A DNA stretch of 64,000 nucleotides from JAIQFL01 sp035295745 (lineage in GTDB: Bacteria; Acidobacteriota; Terriglobia; Bryobacterales; Bryobacteraceae). Every line of letters begins with the position of its first letter. Positions within the stretch are counted from its first letter, which is position 1. Position numbers and translations under genes: made by a program. Where the stretch lies: the NCBI GenBank assembly GCA_035295745.1, contig DATGIL010000028.1, positions 1 to 64,000 on the forward strand, given 5' to 3'. The notes under the pieces were generated by a model that was not told the origin of the DNA, searched no databases, and saw nothing but the letters and a program-made list of their open reading frames with translations. This document shows positions 24,343-32,449 of this stretch, piece by piece.

Positions 24343-26439
24343 TCAGGCGCCGGTGCGCGAAATGCGGATGCCGAGTTTTTGCATGCGGGACTGCAGGGTG
24401 GAACGCTTCAGGCCCAGACGGGCCGCGGCGCCTTCGGGACCGGCGACCACCCAGTTGGTTTGCTCCAGCGCTTCCAGAATCTGCTGCCGCTCGGCCTCTT
24501 CGAGAGCGGCGCGCATGCCGGCTTTTGCCGGTGCGGGCAGCGCGTGACCGTTCACTGGCGCTGCGGCGGACACGGGCGTATGACCATTGGTGCGCAAATC
24601 GTCGCTGCGCACCGCCAACACCGGACCGTTCGTGAGAATGACGGCTCGCTCAATCACGTTCTGCAGCTCGCGAATGTTCCCGGGCCACGGATAGCGAACC
24701 AGCGCGCTCATGGTTTCGGACGGGATCGCGTCGATCGCCTTGCCCAGGCGCCGGGCGAACTGCTGGACGAAATGGCGGACCAGGAGTGGAATGTCTTCGG
24801 GACGTTCCCGCAGCGCCGGAACGCGAACCGGAAACACGTTGAGACGGTAATAAAGGTCCGAACGGAACTTCTGTTCGGCCACCAGAGCCTCCAGATCGCG
24901 ATTGGTCGCCGCGATCAGACGCGCGTCCGTGCGCAAGGTTCGCGCGGAGCCGAGCCGTTCGAATTCACGCTCCTGCAAAACCCGCAGAAGCTTGGGCTGC
25001 AGCTCGATCGGCACCTCGCCGATTTCGTCCAGGAACATGGTGCCCCGGTTGGCCAGTTCGAAGCGGCCGATGCGCTGTGCAATCGCTCCCGTGAACGCCC
25101 CGCGCTCGTGCCCGAAAAGTTCGCTCTCGAGCAACCCCGTGGGAATCGCCGCGCAGTTCAGTTTGACGAAGGCGTTGGATTTGCGTGAGCTCAAATTGTG
25201 CACGGCCCGCGCGATCAACTCCTTGCCCGAACCCGTCTCCCCATAAATCAGGACAGTGGAATCGGTGGGCGCCACGGTCTCGATCTGCTCCAGCACAAGC
25301 CGCAGAGCCTCGCTCCGGCCGATGATCTCTTCGAACTTCAGTTCGCTGCGGATCTCGTCTTCGAGGTACAGCTTCTCCTGCGTCAGCTTGTTCTTAAGAT
25401 TCGAAACTTCGCCGAAGACGCGGGCATTCTCGATGGCGATCGCCACCTGGTTGGCCATCTGCGCCACAAACGCGAGATCGTCCGGACAAAACGCGTCCTC
25501 GCGCCGCGTGCCCAATGACAGCACTCCTAAGATGCCACTGCGGCCCTTGAGCGGCACATGTGCCAGCGATTGTATGCCGAAGTGTTCCAGACCTTCGTTC
25601 TGGATGTCTTCGCGGCTCAGAATTGCTGCTTCACCGCTCTGAAAGACGCGAACGGCGCTAGTCTTTTCACCGGCATCGGGTTCGTATCCTTCTTCGATCT
25701 TGAGTGGAGCATCCGGAAAGTCCAACGCATAAATCCGCAGCTTCCCGTCTTCTGGATCCGGAAGATCGATCCCGACCCCGTCGCATTTCATGACACGGCG
25801 AATGTGCGCCGAGATTTCAGTCAGCACCTCGTGCAGATTGAGACTCGAGACCACGCGATTGGTAAGGTCGAGCAGCAGTTCCAGGCGCTCGTGCGCCCGT
25901 TGCGATGCGCGAAAGTTGATCGCATCGTCCATCGCCAGCGCGATCTGGTCGGCCACCAAGGCGCAGAAACGAACCTCATCCTCCGAGTACGCATTGCGCT
26001 TCACGCTTGCAATCACAATGCTGCCCAGCCGCCGGTGCGCAGTCGTCAGAGGAAATGCGATTAGAGATTGAAGTCCGGCCGTCCGCATGACGGGGGTCGA
26101 AGCAGGGAAGCGAGTCTCGCCATCGAGAGTGCCCAGCACCACCGTCTCCTGGTTGCGAAAGACCCAGGCCGCCAGCGTTGCCTCGCGTTCGATTTCCGAT
26201 TGGCCGCGCTCCTGCTTGCGGCAGCCAGTGCCGAAGTGCCAATTGACTTTGTTCGACTGCTCGTCAAATTGCGCGATGCCGTCGAACGGAACGACCTGGC
26301 TGAGCTCGTGCACCAGGATGCCGAATAACTCACGCGGTTCTTTTCCAGCACGGATGGAGTTCGCGATCCGTATCAGCGATTCGTAACGATCGGCTGTGGA
26401 CCGGTCTGGCTCCGCGACTGCGACTGCCGACGTGCCCAT
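24343..26439 (-). CDS. Sigma-54-dependent activator with GAF domains
   Basis: This regulator of about 698 residues activates sigma-54 promoters. Counting from the upstream ATG at 26457, two GAF sensor domains lie at about 22-178 and 195-345. The AAA+ domain is at about 373-610, with Walker A GETGSGKE (406-413), the sigma-54-contacting GAFTGA (453-458) and Walker B GTMFLDEIG (472-480). A Fis-type helix-turn-helix closes the protein (LEALEQTNWVVAGPEGAAARLGLKRSTLQSRM). It is of the FhlA/NorR type. The ATG at 26439 is preferred because a gggggga site precedes it. The signal sensed by the GAF domains is unknown, and no sigma-54 promoter was identified nearby. Confidence 0.93.
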   Translation of the reverse strand: MGTSAVAVAEPDRSTADRYESLIRIANSIRAGKEPRELFGILVHELSQVVPFDGIAQFDEQSNKVNWHFGTGCRKQERGQSEIEREATLAAWVFRNQETVVLGTLDGETRFPASTPVMRTAGLQSLIAFPLTTAHRRLGSIVIASVKRNAYSEDEVRFCALVADQIALAMDDAINFRASQRAHERLELLLDLTNRVVSSLNLHEVLTEISAHIRRVMKCDGVGIDLPDPEDGKLRIYALDFPDAPLKIEEGYEPDAGEKTSAVRVFQSGEAAILSREDIQNEGLEHFGIQSLAHVPLKGRSGILGVLSLGTRREDAFCPDDLAFVAQMANQVAIAIENARVFGEVSNLKNKLTQEKLYLEDEIRSELKFEEIIGRSEALRLVLEQIETVAPTDSTVLIYGETGSGKELIARAVHNLSSRKSNAFVKLNCAAIPTGLLESELFGHERGAFTGAIAQRIGRFELANRGTMFLDEIGEVPIELQPKLLRVLQEREFERLGSARTLRTDARLIAATNRDLEALVAEQKFRSDLYYRLNVFPVRVPALRERPEDIPLLVRHFVQQFARRLGKAIDAIPSETMSALVRYPWPGNIRELQNVIERAVILTNGPVLAVRSDDLRTNGHTPVSAAAPVNGHALPAPAKAGMRAALEEAERQQILEALEQTNWVVAGPEGAAARLGLKRSTLQSRMQKLGIRISRTGA

Positions 26440-26558
26440 GTAAGTGAATCCCCCCATCTCGTCAATCAGGTCCCTTTAGATTTTCTAGATGCGCATCCGA
26501 TTGAGCGGGATTCAATGTAGCGGCGACTGCGGAGTTAATTACGGAAGTAAAGACACTA

Positions 26559-26584
26559 CAGGCGGCCCGGTGTGCGGCCGCCTG
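26559..26584 (-). terminator. Terminator-like hairpin after the cysteine operon
   Basis: A perfect 9-bp GC-rich stem (26559-26567 with 26576-26584, arms caggcggcc/ggccgcctg) with an eight-base loop lies 21 bases beyond the last stop codon of the minus-strand operon. There is no clear T run after it, so Rho-independent termination is likely but not certain. Confidence 0.55.
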
Positions 26585-26605
26585 CCAAACTGAAGCTTTA
26601 ACGCT

Positions 26606-28057
26606 TTAATACTTCGGGACGCTGGGGTCGACCTTGTCGCTCCAGGCGAGAATGCCACCCACCACGTTTCGCACGTGCTGGAAGCCGGCCTGGCGCAACA
26701 CCGCGCATGCTTTCGCGCTGCGCATGCCGCTGCGGCAGTGGATCACGATATCCGCCTCAGGATCGAATTCGCCCACGTGCTTCGGAAATTCGCCGAGGGG
26801 AATCAGTTTCGCGCCCGGAATCGAGCAGATCTTGTACTCGTGCGGTTCGCGCACGTCGATCAGCACGAAGTTGTCGCCGCGATCGATCTTCTCTTTCAGT
26901 TCCACAACATCGATTTCGCCTTCGTTCACCTTGCTCTCCTCGACGGGCGCCGGGCTTTGCTGCGGCACCCCACAGAATTGTTGGTAATCGATCAGTTTCG
27001 TGACCGTGGGATGGTCGCCGCACACCGGGCATTCCGGATTCTTTCGCAGCTTCAGCTCGCGGAACTTCATTCCCAGGGCATCGTAGAGCAGCAGTCGTCC
27101 CACCAGAGGCTGGCCGATTCCCAAGATCAGCTTCACCGTTTCCGTCGCCTGAATCAGGCCGATGGTGCCGGGCAGGATCCCCAGCACGCCGCCTTCGGCG
27201 CAGCTCGGCACCAGGCCGGGAGGTGGCGGTTCCGGATACAGGCAGCGATAGCAGGGGCCTCCCTCATACGCGAAGATCGTGGCCTGCCCCTCGAACCGGA
27301 AGATCGAGCCGTACACATTCGGCTTGCCCAGGAGGACGCACGCATCGTTCACCAGGTACCGCGTAGGAAAATTGTCGGTCCCATCCACCACCACGTCGTA
27401 ATCTTTGAGAATGTCGAGCGCGTTTTCGCTGGAGAGAGCCGTCTCGTGCTTGACCACGGTGAGATTCGGATTGATGCCCTGCATCTTCTCCGCCGCCGAG
27501 TCGATCTTCTTCCGCCCAACGTCCGCAGTCGAATGAATCACCTGGCGCTGCAGATTGGTGAAGTCCACTACGTCGAAATCGACAATGCCGATGCGCCCGA
27601 TTCCGGCCGCCGCGAGGTAGAGTCCCAGCGGTGCGCCGAGTCCGCCGGCGCCCACCAGCAGCACCTTCGCCGCCTTCAGCTTCTGCTGCCCTTCGATTCC
27701 CACTTCCGGGATGATCAGGTGCCGGCTGTAGCGCAGGATCTCGTCTTTGGTGAGAGCGGCCTCTTCCGGCGGCGCAGCGACAGGGGAGCCGCCGGCGATT
27801 GAAGGAACCAGCGAGATGGTGTCGTCTTCCTTGGTAGACGTCGCATCCTTACTCATGTAGCGGATGTCTTCGTCGTTCAAATAGACGTTGACGAAGCTGC
27901 GCACTTTGCCTTCGTCGGTGAAGATCTGTTTGCGAAGTTCGGGAAACTGATCGGTGAGCGAGCGCAATACCTCACCCACGGTGCCTCCCGTGACGGTCAC
28001 GGAATCCTGTTTTCCGGTGAACTGCCGCAGGGGCGTCGGTATCAAAACTTTGGCCAT
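26606..28057 (-). CDS. CysO-like sulfur carrier / MoeB-type E1 / rhodanese triple fusion
   Basis: Three normally separate parts are joined in 483 residues. Residues 1-90 are a ubiquitin-like sulfur carrier very close to mycobacterial CysO (FVNVYLNDEDIRY, ending LVPSIAGG); the diglycine is at 89-90. A linker leads to a MoeB/ThiF E1 at about 103-350, with the ATP-binding GAGGLG (136-141), the Arg finger region (LQRQVIH), the zinc ligands C269, C272, C343 and C346, and candidate catalytic C286 (SCAEGGVLG). A rhodanese domain at about 380-480 has active-site C441 (HCRSGMRS). In M. tuberculosis CysO and MoeZ are separate proteins. The E1 adenylates the carrier's C-terminal Gly and the rhodanese delivers sulfur. 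Here the diglycine is internal, so cleavage would be needed first. The gene starts one base after the JAMM gene ends. Confidence 0.93.
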   Translation of the reverse strand: MAKVLIPTPLRQFTGKQDSVTVTGGTVGEVLRSLTDQFPELRKQIFTDEGKVRSFVNVYLNDEDIRYMSKDATSTKEDDTISLVPSIAGGSPVAAPPEEAALTKDEILRYSRHLIIPEVGIEGQQKLKAAKVLLVGAGGLGAPLGLYLAAAGIGRIGIVDFDVVDFTNLQRQVIHSTADVGRKKIDSAAEKMQGINPNLTVVKHETALSSENALDILKDYDVVVDGTDNFPTRYLVNDACVLLGKPNVYGSIFRFEGQATIFAYEGGPCYRCLYPEPPPPGLVPSCAEGGVLGILPGTIGLIQATETVKLILGIGQPLVGRLLLYDALGMKFRELKLRKNPECPVCGDHPTVTKLIDYQQFCGVPQQSPAPVEESKVNEGEIDVVELKEKIDRGDNFVLIDVREPHEYKICSIPGAKLIPLGEFPKHVGEFDPEADIVIHCRSGMRSAKACAVLRQAGFQHVRNVVGGILAWSDKVDPSVPKY

Positions 28058-28058
28058 A

Positions 28059-28475
28059 TCAGTAGATCAACTCCTCTTTTGCCGCCGCGGTCTGATCGTA
28101 GTTCGGCAGCCAACTGTTGGCGTGGTGAAACTCGCCGCGTTGAATGGAGAGCACCACGAAGGAATACCACGGGCAGGAATTCTGTAAATCAGTCGTCGAA
28201 AAGTAGGCGTCGCAATCGGGATGCGAGTGATAGATGCCGATAAGGTCCATCTTCTTCTCGCGCGCCGCTTTGTCGGCAGCCAGCAGATCCGCGGGCCGCA
28301 GTTCGTACCGCGTGGCCTGCGCGCCCCCATAGGAATTCTCCAGAGGCATGGCGATGCGCACGGTCTTATCATCTGCGTCGATGGAGCCGAGCATGGCTCC
28401 GCAGCACTCGTTTGGATAAGCCTGGCGGGCGTGCGCTACCATGGCCGCCCAGGCATCGGATTCGACCCGGATCAT
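28059..28475 (-). CDS. JAMM/MPN+ metalloprotease (Mec-type)
   Basis: A 138-residue zinc protease of the JAB1/MPN/Mov34 family. All active-site residues are visible: E23 (NECCG), H83 and H85 (HSHP), S93 and D96 (the HxHP-x6-SxxD pattern, from DCDAYFSTTD). Its mycobacterial counterpart Mec+ releases cysteine from the CysO-cysteine adduct. It sits between cysteine synthase (four bases away) and the CysO-E1-rhodanese fusion (one base away). It is therefore the obvious candidate both for freeing cysteine and for cutting the fusion after its internal diglycine; the second role is inference. Confidence 0.93.
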   Translation of the reverse strand: MIRVESDAWAAMVAHARQAYPNECCGAMLGSIDADDKTVRIAMPLENSYGGAQATRYELRPADLLAADKAAREKKMDLIGIYHSHPDCDAYFSTTDLQNSCPWYSFVVLSIQRGEFHHANSWLPNYDQTAAAKEELIY

Positions 28476-28479
28476 TAAC

Positions 28480-29427
28480 TTAATCGTCCCAGAAATGCTC
28501 GCTCAAATACTTCTCGGCACTGTCACAGAGTATGGTGACAATCATAGCGGATTCGCCGCGTGCGGCGAGTTCGCGGGCGAGCACGGTGGCCGCGAACACA
28601 TTGCAGCCCGAAGAAATACCCACTAGCAGGCCCTCTTCCTTGGCCAGCCGGCGGACCATTTTGTAGGCATCCTCGGTTTCGATCCACAGATTGCCGTCGG
28701 CCATCTGGTCATCGTAGAAGCCCGGCCGAATGGCGGTCGGCATGTGCTTGAGCCCTTCCAGCCCGTGGAAGCCGCTGGAAGGCTGCGCGGAGTAGCACTT
28801 CACTTCGGGCAGATCGCGGCGCAAGCGTCGAGTCGTGCCGGTAAAGGTTCCGCTCGTACCCATCGCGGCGACGAAGTGCGTCATGCGTCCGCCGGTTTGT
28901 TTGATGATCTCGGGGCCAGTGTGTTCGAAATGCGCTTTCCAGTTGGCGGGATTGTTGTACTGGTCGGGGTAGAAATAGAGGTCGGGATCCGCCATGTAAA
29001 TTTCGCGCACCATGCGGATGGCGCCATCGGAACCCTCGTTCGGATCGCTGAAGAGCATCTCTGCGCCGTAGGCTTTCAGGATGCGCTTCCGCTCGGGCGA
29101 CGCATTCCCCGGCAGCACCAGTTTGACCTTGTAGCCGCGATTGGCGCCGATCATCGCATAGGCGATGCCGGTATTGCCGCTGGTGGAATCGAGAATGATC
29201 CGATTGTGATTGAGTTTCCCGGAGCGCTCGCCATCCAGCACCATGTTCAGCGCAGCGCGATCCTTGACCGATCCGCCGGGGTTGAAGTACTCGGCTTTGG
29301 CGCAGATCTCGATGCCCGGAAATTCATTGGGGATGCGCTCGAGGCGCACCAACGGAGTGTTTCCGATGGTCGCGAGCAGAGGCTCGGCTTCGGTACGGGC
29401 GAGATGCGGAATGGGGAGCAACGCCAT
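28480..29427 (-). CDS. PLP-dependent cysteine synthase (CysM-like)
   Basis: A 315-residue enzyme of the O-acetylserine sulfhydrylase family. The PLP lysine is in NPGGSVKDRA, the phosphate/substrate loop is TSGNTG, and the cofactor-phosphate loop is GTSGTF. The C-terminus ends SEKYLSEHFWDD, similar in type to mycobacterial CysM, which uses thiocarboxylated CysO as the sulfur donor instead of sulfide. The ATG at 29427 is chosen because an aaggaag site precedes it; the TTG at 29457 lacks one. It is the first gene of a tight three-gene operon with the JAMM protease and the sulfur-carrier fusion, which supports CysO-dependent cysteine synthesis. Confidence 0.92.
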   Translation of the reverse strand: MALLPIPHLARTEAEPLLATIGNTPLVRLERIPNEFPGIEICAKAEYFNPGGSVKDRAALNMVLDGERSGKLNHNRIILDSTSGNTGIAYAMIGANRGYKVKLVLPGNASPERKRILKAYGAEMLFSDPNEGSDGAIRMVREIYMADPDLYFYPDQYNNPANWKAHFEHTGPEIIKQTGGRMTHFVAAMGTSGTFTGTTRRLRRDLPEVKCYSAQPSSGFHGLEGLKHMPTAIRPGFYDDQMADGNLWIETEDAYKMVRRLAKEEGLLVGISSGCNVFAATVLARELAARGESAMIVTILCDSAEKYLSEHFWDD

Positions 29428-29593
29428 GATCACTTCCTTGGATTCATTGAACGCCAACTCGGATGCGAATATCGCATGTAGCTGGATTCAAAGGAATTAT
29501 CATACATCGAAATCAACATCATTGTACCATCGCCCTAATCCCTGTCAATGAAGTAGGGAAAGCCGCAAAACCGGCCTGTGCGAGACTGGCAAC

Positions 29594-30313
29594 ATGCGCG
29601 TCGCCATCGTTTCCGATGTCCACGGCAATCGCACGGCGTTGGAGGCTGTCGTTGCCGATTTGCGAGAGACATCCCCCGATCTCATCCTGCACGGAGGCGA
29701 TCTGCCGCATGGCGGATCGAGTCCGGCCGAGGTGGCGGACCGGATTCGCGATCTGGGCTGGACCGGAGTGCTTGGAAATACCGATGAGATGATGTTCCGG
29801 CCTGAATCGTTGACAGAATTCGCGAGCCGTGCGCCCCAATTGACGACCCTGTGGGCAGCCATCGCGGAGATGGCGGCGTGGACGCGCGATGCCCTCGGCC
29901 AGCAGCGAATTGCGTGGCTTGCCGGACTGCCGCAGAAGCTGATTCGTGAGCCGCTGGCGATGGTTCATGCGAGTCCCGCGAGTTGCTGGCTTTCTCCCGC
30001 GGATGCGGCCAGTGATGCCGAGTTGGAATCGGTGTACGGACCGCTGGGCCAGCCGGTCGCTGTCTACGGGCATATTCACCGCCCGTTCGTTCGCAAGATT
30101 GCGGGATTAACGGTGGCCAACTCGGGCAGCGTGGGCCTGCCCTACGATGGCGATCGCCGCGCGAAGTACCTATTGCTGGACGATCGCGAGGCTTCGATCC
30201 GGCGCGTGGAGTACGATCTCGATCGGGAACTCCGCACGCTGAGGGCCTGCGGCTTGCCGCACAGTGCATGGGTCGCCAGGATGCTGGAGAGCGCCGGTCC
30301 GCAGATGCCATAA
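29594..30313 (+). CDS. Metallophosphoesterase (YfcE/MJ0936-like)
   Basis: A 239-residue calcineurin-like phosphoesterase. Metal-binding motifs appear in order: SDVHGN (7-12), GGDLPHG (33-39), LGNTDE (about 59-64), and the late GHIHRPF and NSGSVGLPYDGD boxes. The NSGSVGLP box is typical of the YfcE group. It is probably a cytosolic phosphodiesterase or phosphatase of unknown substrate. It is divergent from the cysteine operon and followed ten bases later by an NTF2-like gene. Confidence 0.88.
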   Translation: MRVAIVSDVHGNRTALEAVVADLRETSPDLILHGGDLPHGGSSPAEVADRIRDLGWTGVLGNTDEMMFRPESLTEFASRAPQLTTLWAAIAEMAAWTRDALGQQRIAWLAGLPQKLIREPLAMVHASPASCWLSPADAASDAELESVYGPLGQPVAVYGHIHRPFVRKIAGLTVANSGSVGLPYDGDRRAKYLLLDDREASIRRVEYDLDRELRTLRACGLPHSAWVARMLESAGPQMP

Positions 30314-30322
30314 GGAGGATGA

Positions 30323-30697
30323 ATGACGATAGATGATGAAATCCTGGCTTGCGAGTCCGAACTCCGGCAGGCCCAACTCACCGGCGATATCGCGGCGCTC
30401 GATCGCCTGCTCGACGATCAACTGGTGTTCACCAATATCGACGGAACCCTCGCCACCAAGAGCGACGATCTGGAGTTGCACCGCTCGGGGCAGTTACGCA
30501 TCACCCGGATGGACCCGACCCATCGCCAGTTGTTGCATCTGGGAGCTACGTCGGTAGTGAGTGTTCGAATGAACGCGGAGGCCATCATCGATGGCGCGCC
30601 AGTAAGCGCGACGCTGCGCTACACACGCATCTGGCACAAGCGTCCGGGAGGATGGCGCCTGGTCGCAGGCCACCTTAGCACAGTCGCGGCTTCCTGA
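30323..30697 (+). CDS. NTF2-like / DUF4440 family protein
   Basis: A 124-residue protein with the cone-shaped NTF2-like fold signature. It has an N-terminal helix pair (ILACESELRQAQLTGDIAALDRLL), a DDQLVFTNIDGTLATKSD strand-loop, and the closing strand pair ending WRLVAGHLSTVA. Members of this family are small enzymes or ligand-binding proteins, and no catalytic residues can be assigned. An aaggagg-type site at about 30312-30316 lies before the ATG. It probably shares a transcript with the phosphoesterase upstream. Confidence 0.85.
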   Translation: MTIDDEILACESELRQAQLTGDIAALDRLLDDQLVFTNIDGTLATKSDDLELHRSGQLRITRMDPTHRQLLHLGATSVVSVRMNAEAIIDGAPVSATLRYTRIWHKRPGGWRLVAGHLSTVAAS

Positions 30698-30773
30698 AGG
30701 TTCGCAGAAAAGGGCAAAATTATCTGAAAATCTGTTGAAGAATTCCGCATTCCATGGCAAAATGGAGTTTCAG

Positions 30774-31091
30774 ATGCGGATTCTACTCAATTCCGTGATG
30801 GCGGCATTGGTGATCGCAGCGCTCTTTTGGGGAAACTGTTTCTCTTGTCCGCATACCTACCAGCCCGCCCACAGGTGCTGCCATCACGGTAAACCGGCTA
30901 CCGAAAAGTGCAGTACTCAGGGGCTGCGCCACTTTGTGCAGGCCGAGCGAAGCCAACAGGCTGCGCCGGCGCCAGCCGCAGTCAATGTAGTCGCAATGCC
31001 GCATCCAGTTACCCGGACCCAGGCTCTTCCCTACAGTTCTTCTGTTCCGCTGCTGCACGCCCCGCCTGATCCTCTCTCTCTGCGAATCTAG
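30774..31091 (+). CDS. Small secreted Cys/His-rich protein, upstream of the copper efflux genes
   Basis: A peptide of about 105 residues with an N-terminal signal (MRILLNSVMAALVIAALFW) and then a short metal-ligand-rich run (CFSCPHTYQPAHRCCHHGKP) with four Cys and four His. The rest is Pro/Ala-rich. The ATG at 30774 has a ggag site about seven bases upstream; the ATG at 30762 is an alternative. It lies 107 bases before the CusC-like gene, so a role in periplasmic metal binding or sensing is plausible but not shown. No known family was recognised. Confidence 0.65.
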   Translation: MRILLNSVMAALVIAALFWGNCFSCPHTYQPAHRCCHHGKPATEKCSTQGLRHFVQAERSQQAAPAPAAVNVVAMPHPVTRTQALPYSSSVPLLHAPPDPLSLRI

Positions 31092-31127
31092 ACCCATTTC
31101 GAAAACGTCGGCGTTTGGCGCCCACCC

Positions 31128-31180
31128 GAAAAGTCTCCGACAGAAGTGTCGAGACGGCAAACAGGAGTGTTTGCGCCACG
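31128..31180. repeat. Double-hairpin REP-like element (single unit, reverse orientation)
   Basis: Reverse-oriented unit of the family seen at 19931. GTCTC(C)GACA pairs with TGTCGAGAC around a gaag loop, followed by GCAAACA/TGTTTGC around a GGAG loop (31157-31174). It ends 19 bases before the CusC start codon, so it lies in the leader of the efflux operon and could affect its expression. Confidence 0.85.
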
Positions 31181-31198
31181 TTGTCCAGGGAGAGGGAG

Positions 31199-32449
31199 AT
31201 GAGAATTCAATTTATTTTATGCATCATGGTGCCTGCGCTCGCAGGGGCGCAGCCGCTGGCTTCGCTCGTGGATGAGGCGCTGCGAAGCAATCGCGAGATT
31301 CTGGCCGCGCAAAAGAAATACGAGGCGGCGCGGCAGCGTCCCAGTCAGGCAGGCGCGCTACCCGATCCCTCCATCTCATTGGGCTACACCTCAAATGGCG
31401 GACCGTGGCCCGTCGCCGGCATCGGACGCGCGGCTACCAGCAACGTGGGTCTGATGGTCTCTCAGGAAATGCCCTTTCCCGGCAAGCGCCAGTTGCGCAC
31501 GGAGATCGCATCGAAGGAAGCCGATGCCGAATTTCAGCAATACCTTGCCGTGCGGCTCGACATCGCCTCGCGTCTCAAACAGGCCTATCACGAACTGCAT
31601 CACGCCAACGCCGGCGCCGCCTTCATCGTGCGAGAACAGGAACTACTCCGCAATATGCTGCGCATCGCAGAGGCACGCTACTCGGTAGGACGCGCCGCGC
31701 AGCAGGACATCTTCAAGATGCAGACCCAGTTCTCGATCTTCCAGGCGCAGCTTCTCCGATACCAGCAGGAAAGGACCGCGCGCGAAATCGAAATTAACGC
31801 GCTGCTCAATCGGCGCCAGGGCAGGCATATCGAGGTGCCCATGGAAATGGCAATCGGCGAACTTCCCGCAACGTTGGAGGAAATGCTGTCCAATGCACGC
31901 ATCCACGGGCCTGCGGTCGCCCGCGAGCAGAAATTGGTGGAGAGAGACGAAGCCGCCTCGAACCTGGCACGCAGGGACTACCTGCCGGACTACACAGTTT
32001 CGGGAGGGTACTTCAACCAGGGCAGCATGCCGCCGATGTGGCAGGTCCGCGTAGACGTCAAGTTGCCCGCGTGGATCTGGCGCAAGCAGCACGCCGCGGT
32101 TACCGAGCAGGAGTTCACCACCAGCCAATCGCGCCACAACTACGAAGCCGTGAACGTGGCGCTGGAGGCGCGCATCCGCGAGGACTATGCCATCGCGGAG
32201 ACTGCCCGCAAACTGATCGATCTCTACCAGAAATCGGCGATTCCCGAAGCACAACTAGCGCTCGAATCGTCGATGTCAGGCTACGAAACTGGCAAGCTCG
32301 ATTTCCTGGCGGTCTTCTCGAATTTCATGAACGTGGTGGATTACGAGTTGATGTACCACGAGGAAGTCATGCAGTTCCACGTCGCCCTGGCGCGCCTCGA
32401 GGGGAATGCATGCTTCTCCCTGCCGGATGCAGAGAGGGGACCGCAGTGA
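31199..32449 (+). CDS. TolC-family outer-membrane efflux protein (CusC-like)
   Basis: A 416-residue outer-membrane channel subunit. A signal peptide covers about residues 1-15 (ending AGAQP). Two repeated helical coiled-coil regions follow, as in TolC/CusC (for example LDIASRLKQAYHELHHANAGAAFIVREQELLRNML and the related C-terminal stretch LEARIREDYAIAETARKLIDLYQ). The ATG at 31199 has an agggag site at 31192-31197; the longer frame from 31115 runs through the REP element and is rejected. The stop codon overlaps the GTG start of cusB. It forms the outer part of the tripartite metal pump. Confidence 0.92.
   Translation: MRIQFILCIMVPALAGAQPLASLVDEALRSNREILAAQKKYEAARQRPSQAGALPDPSISLGYTSNGGPWPVAGIGRAATSNVGLMVSQEMPFPGKRQLRTEIASKEADAEFQQYLAVRLDIASRLKQAYHELHHANAGAAFIVREQELLRNMLRIAEARYSVGRAAQQDIFKMQTQFSIFQAQLLRYQQERTAREIEINALLNRRQGRHIEVPMEMAIGELPATLEEMLSNARIHGPAVAREQKLVERDEAASNLARRDYLPDYTVSGGYFNQGSMPPMWQVRVDVKLPAWIWRKQHAAVTEQEFTTSQSRHNYEAVNVALEARIREDYAIAETARKLIDLYQKSAIPEAQLALESSMSGYETGKLDFLAVFSNFMNVVDYELMYHEEVMQFHVALARLEGNACFSLPDAERGPQ

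Noticed and set aside
31115..31198. Longer CusC with start at 31115
   Set aside because: The extra residues are encoded by the repeat element; the ATG at 31199 has a good ribosome binding site and begins a signal peptide.
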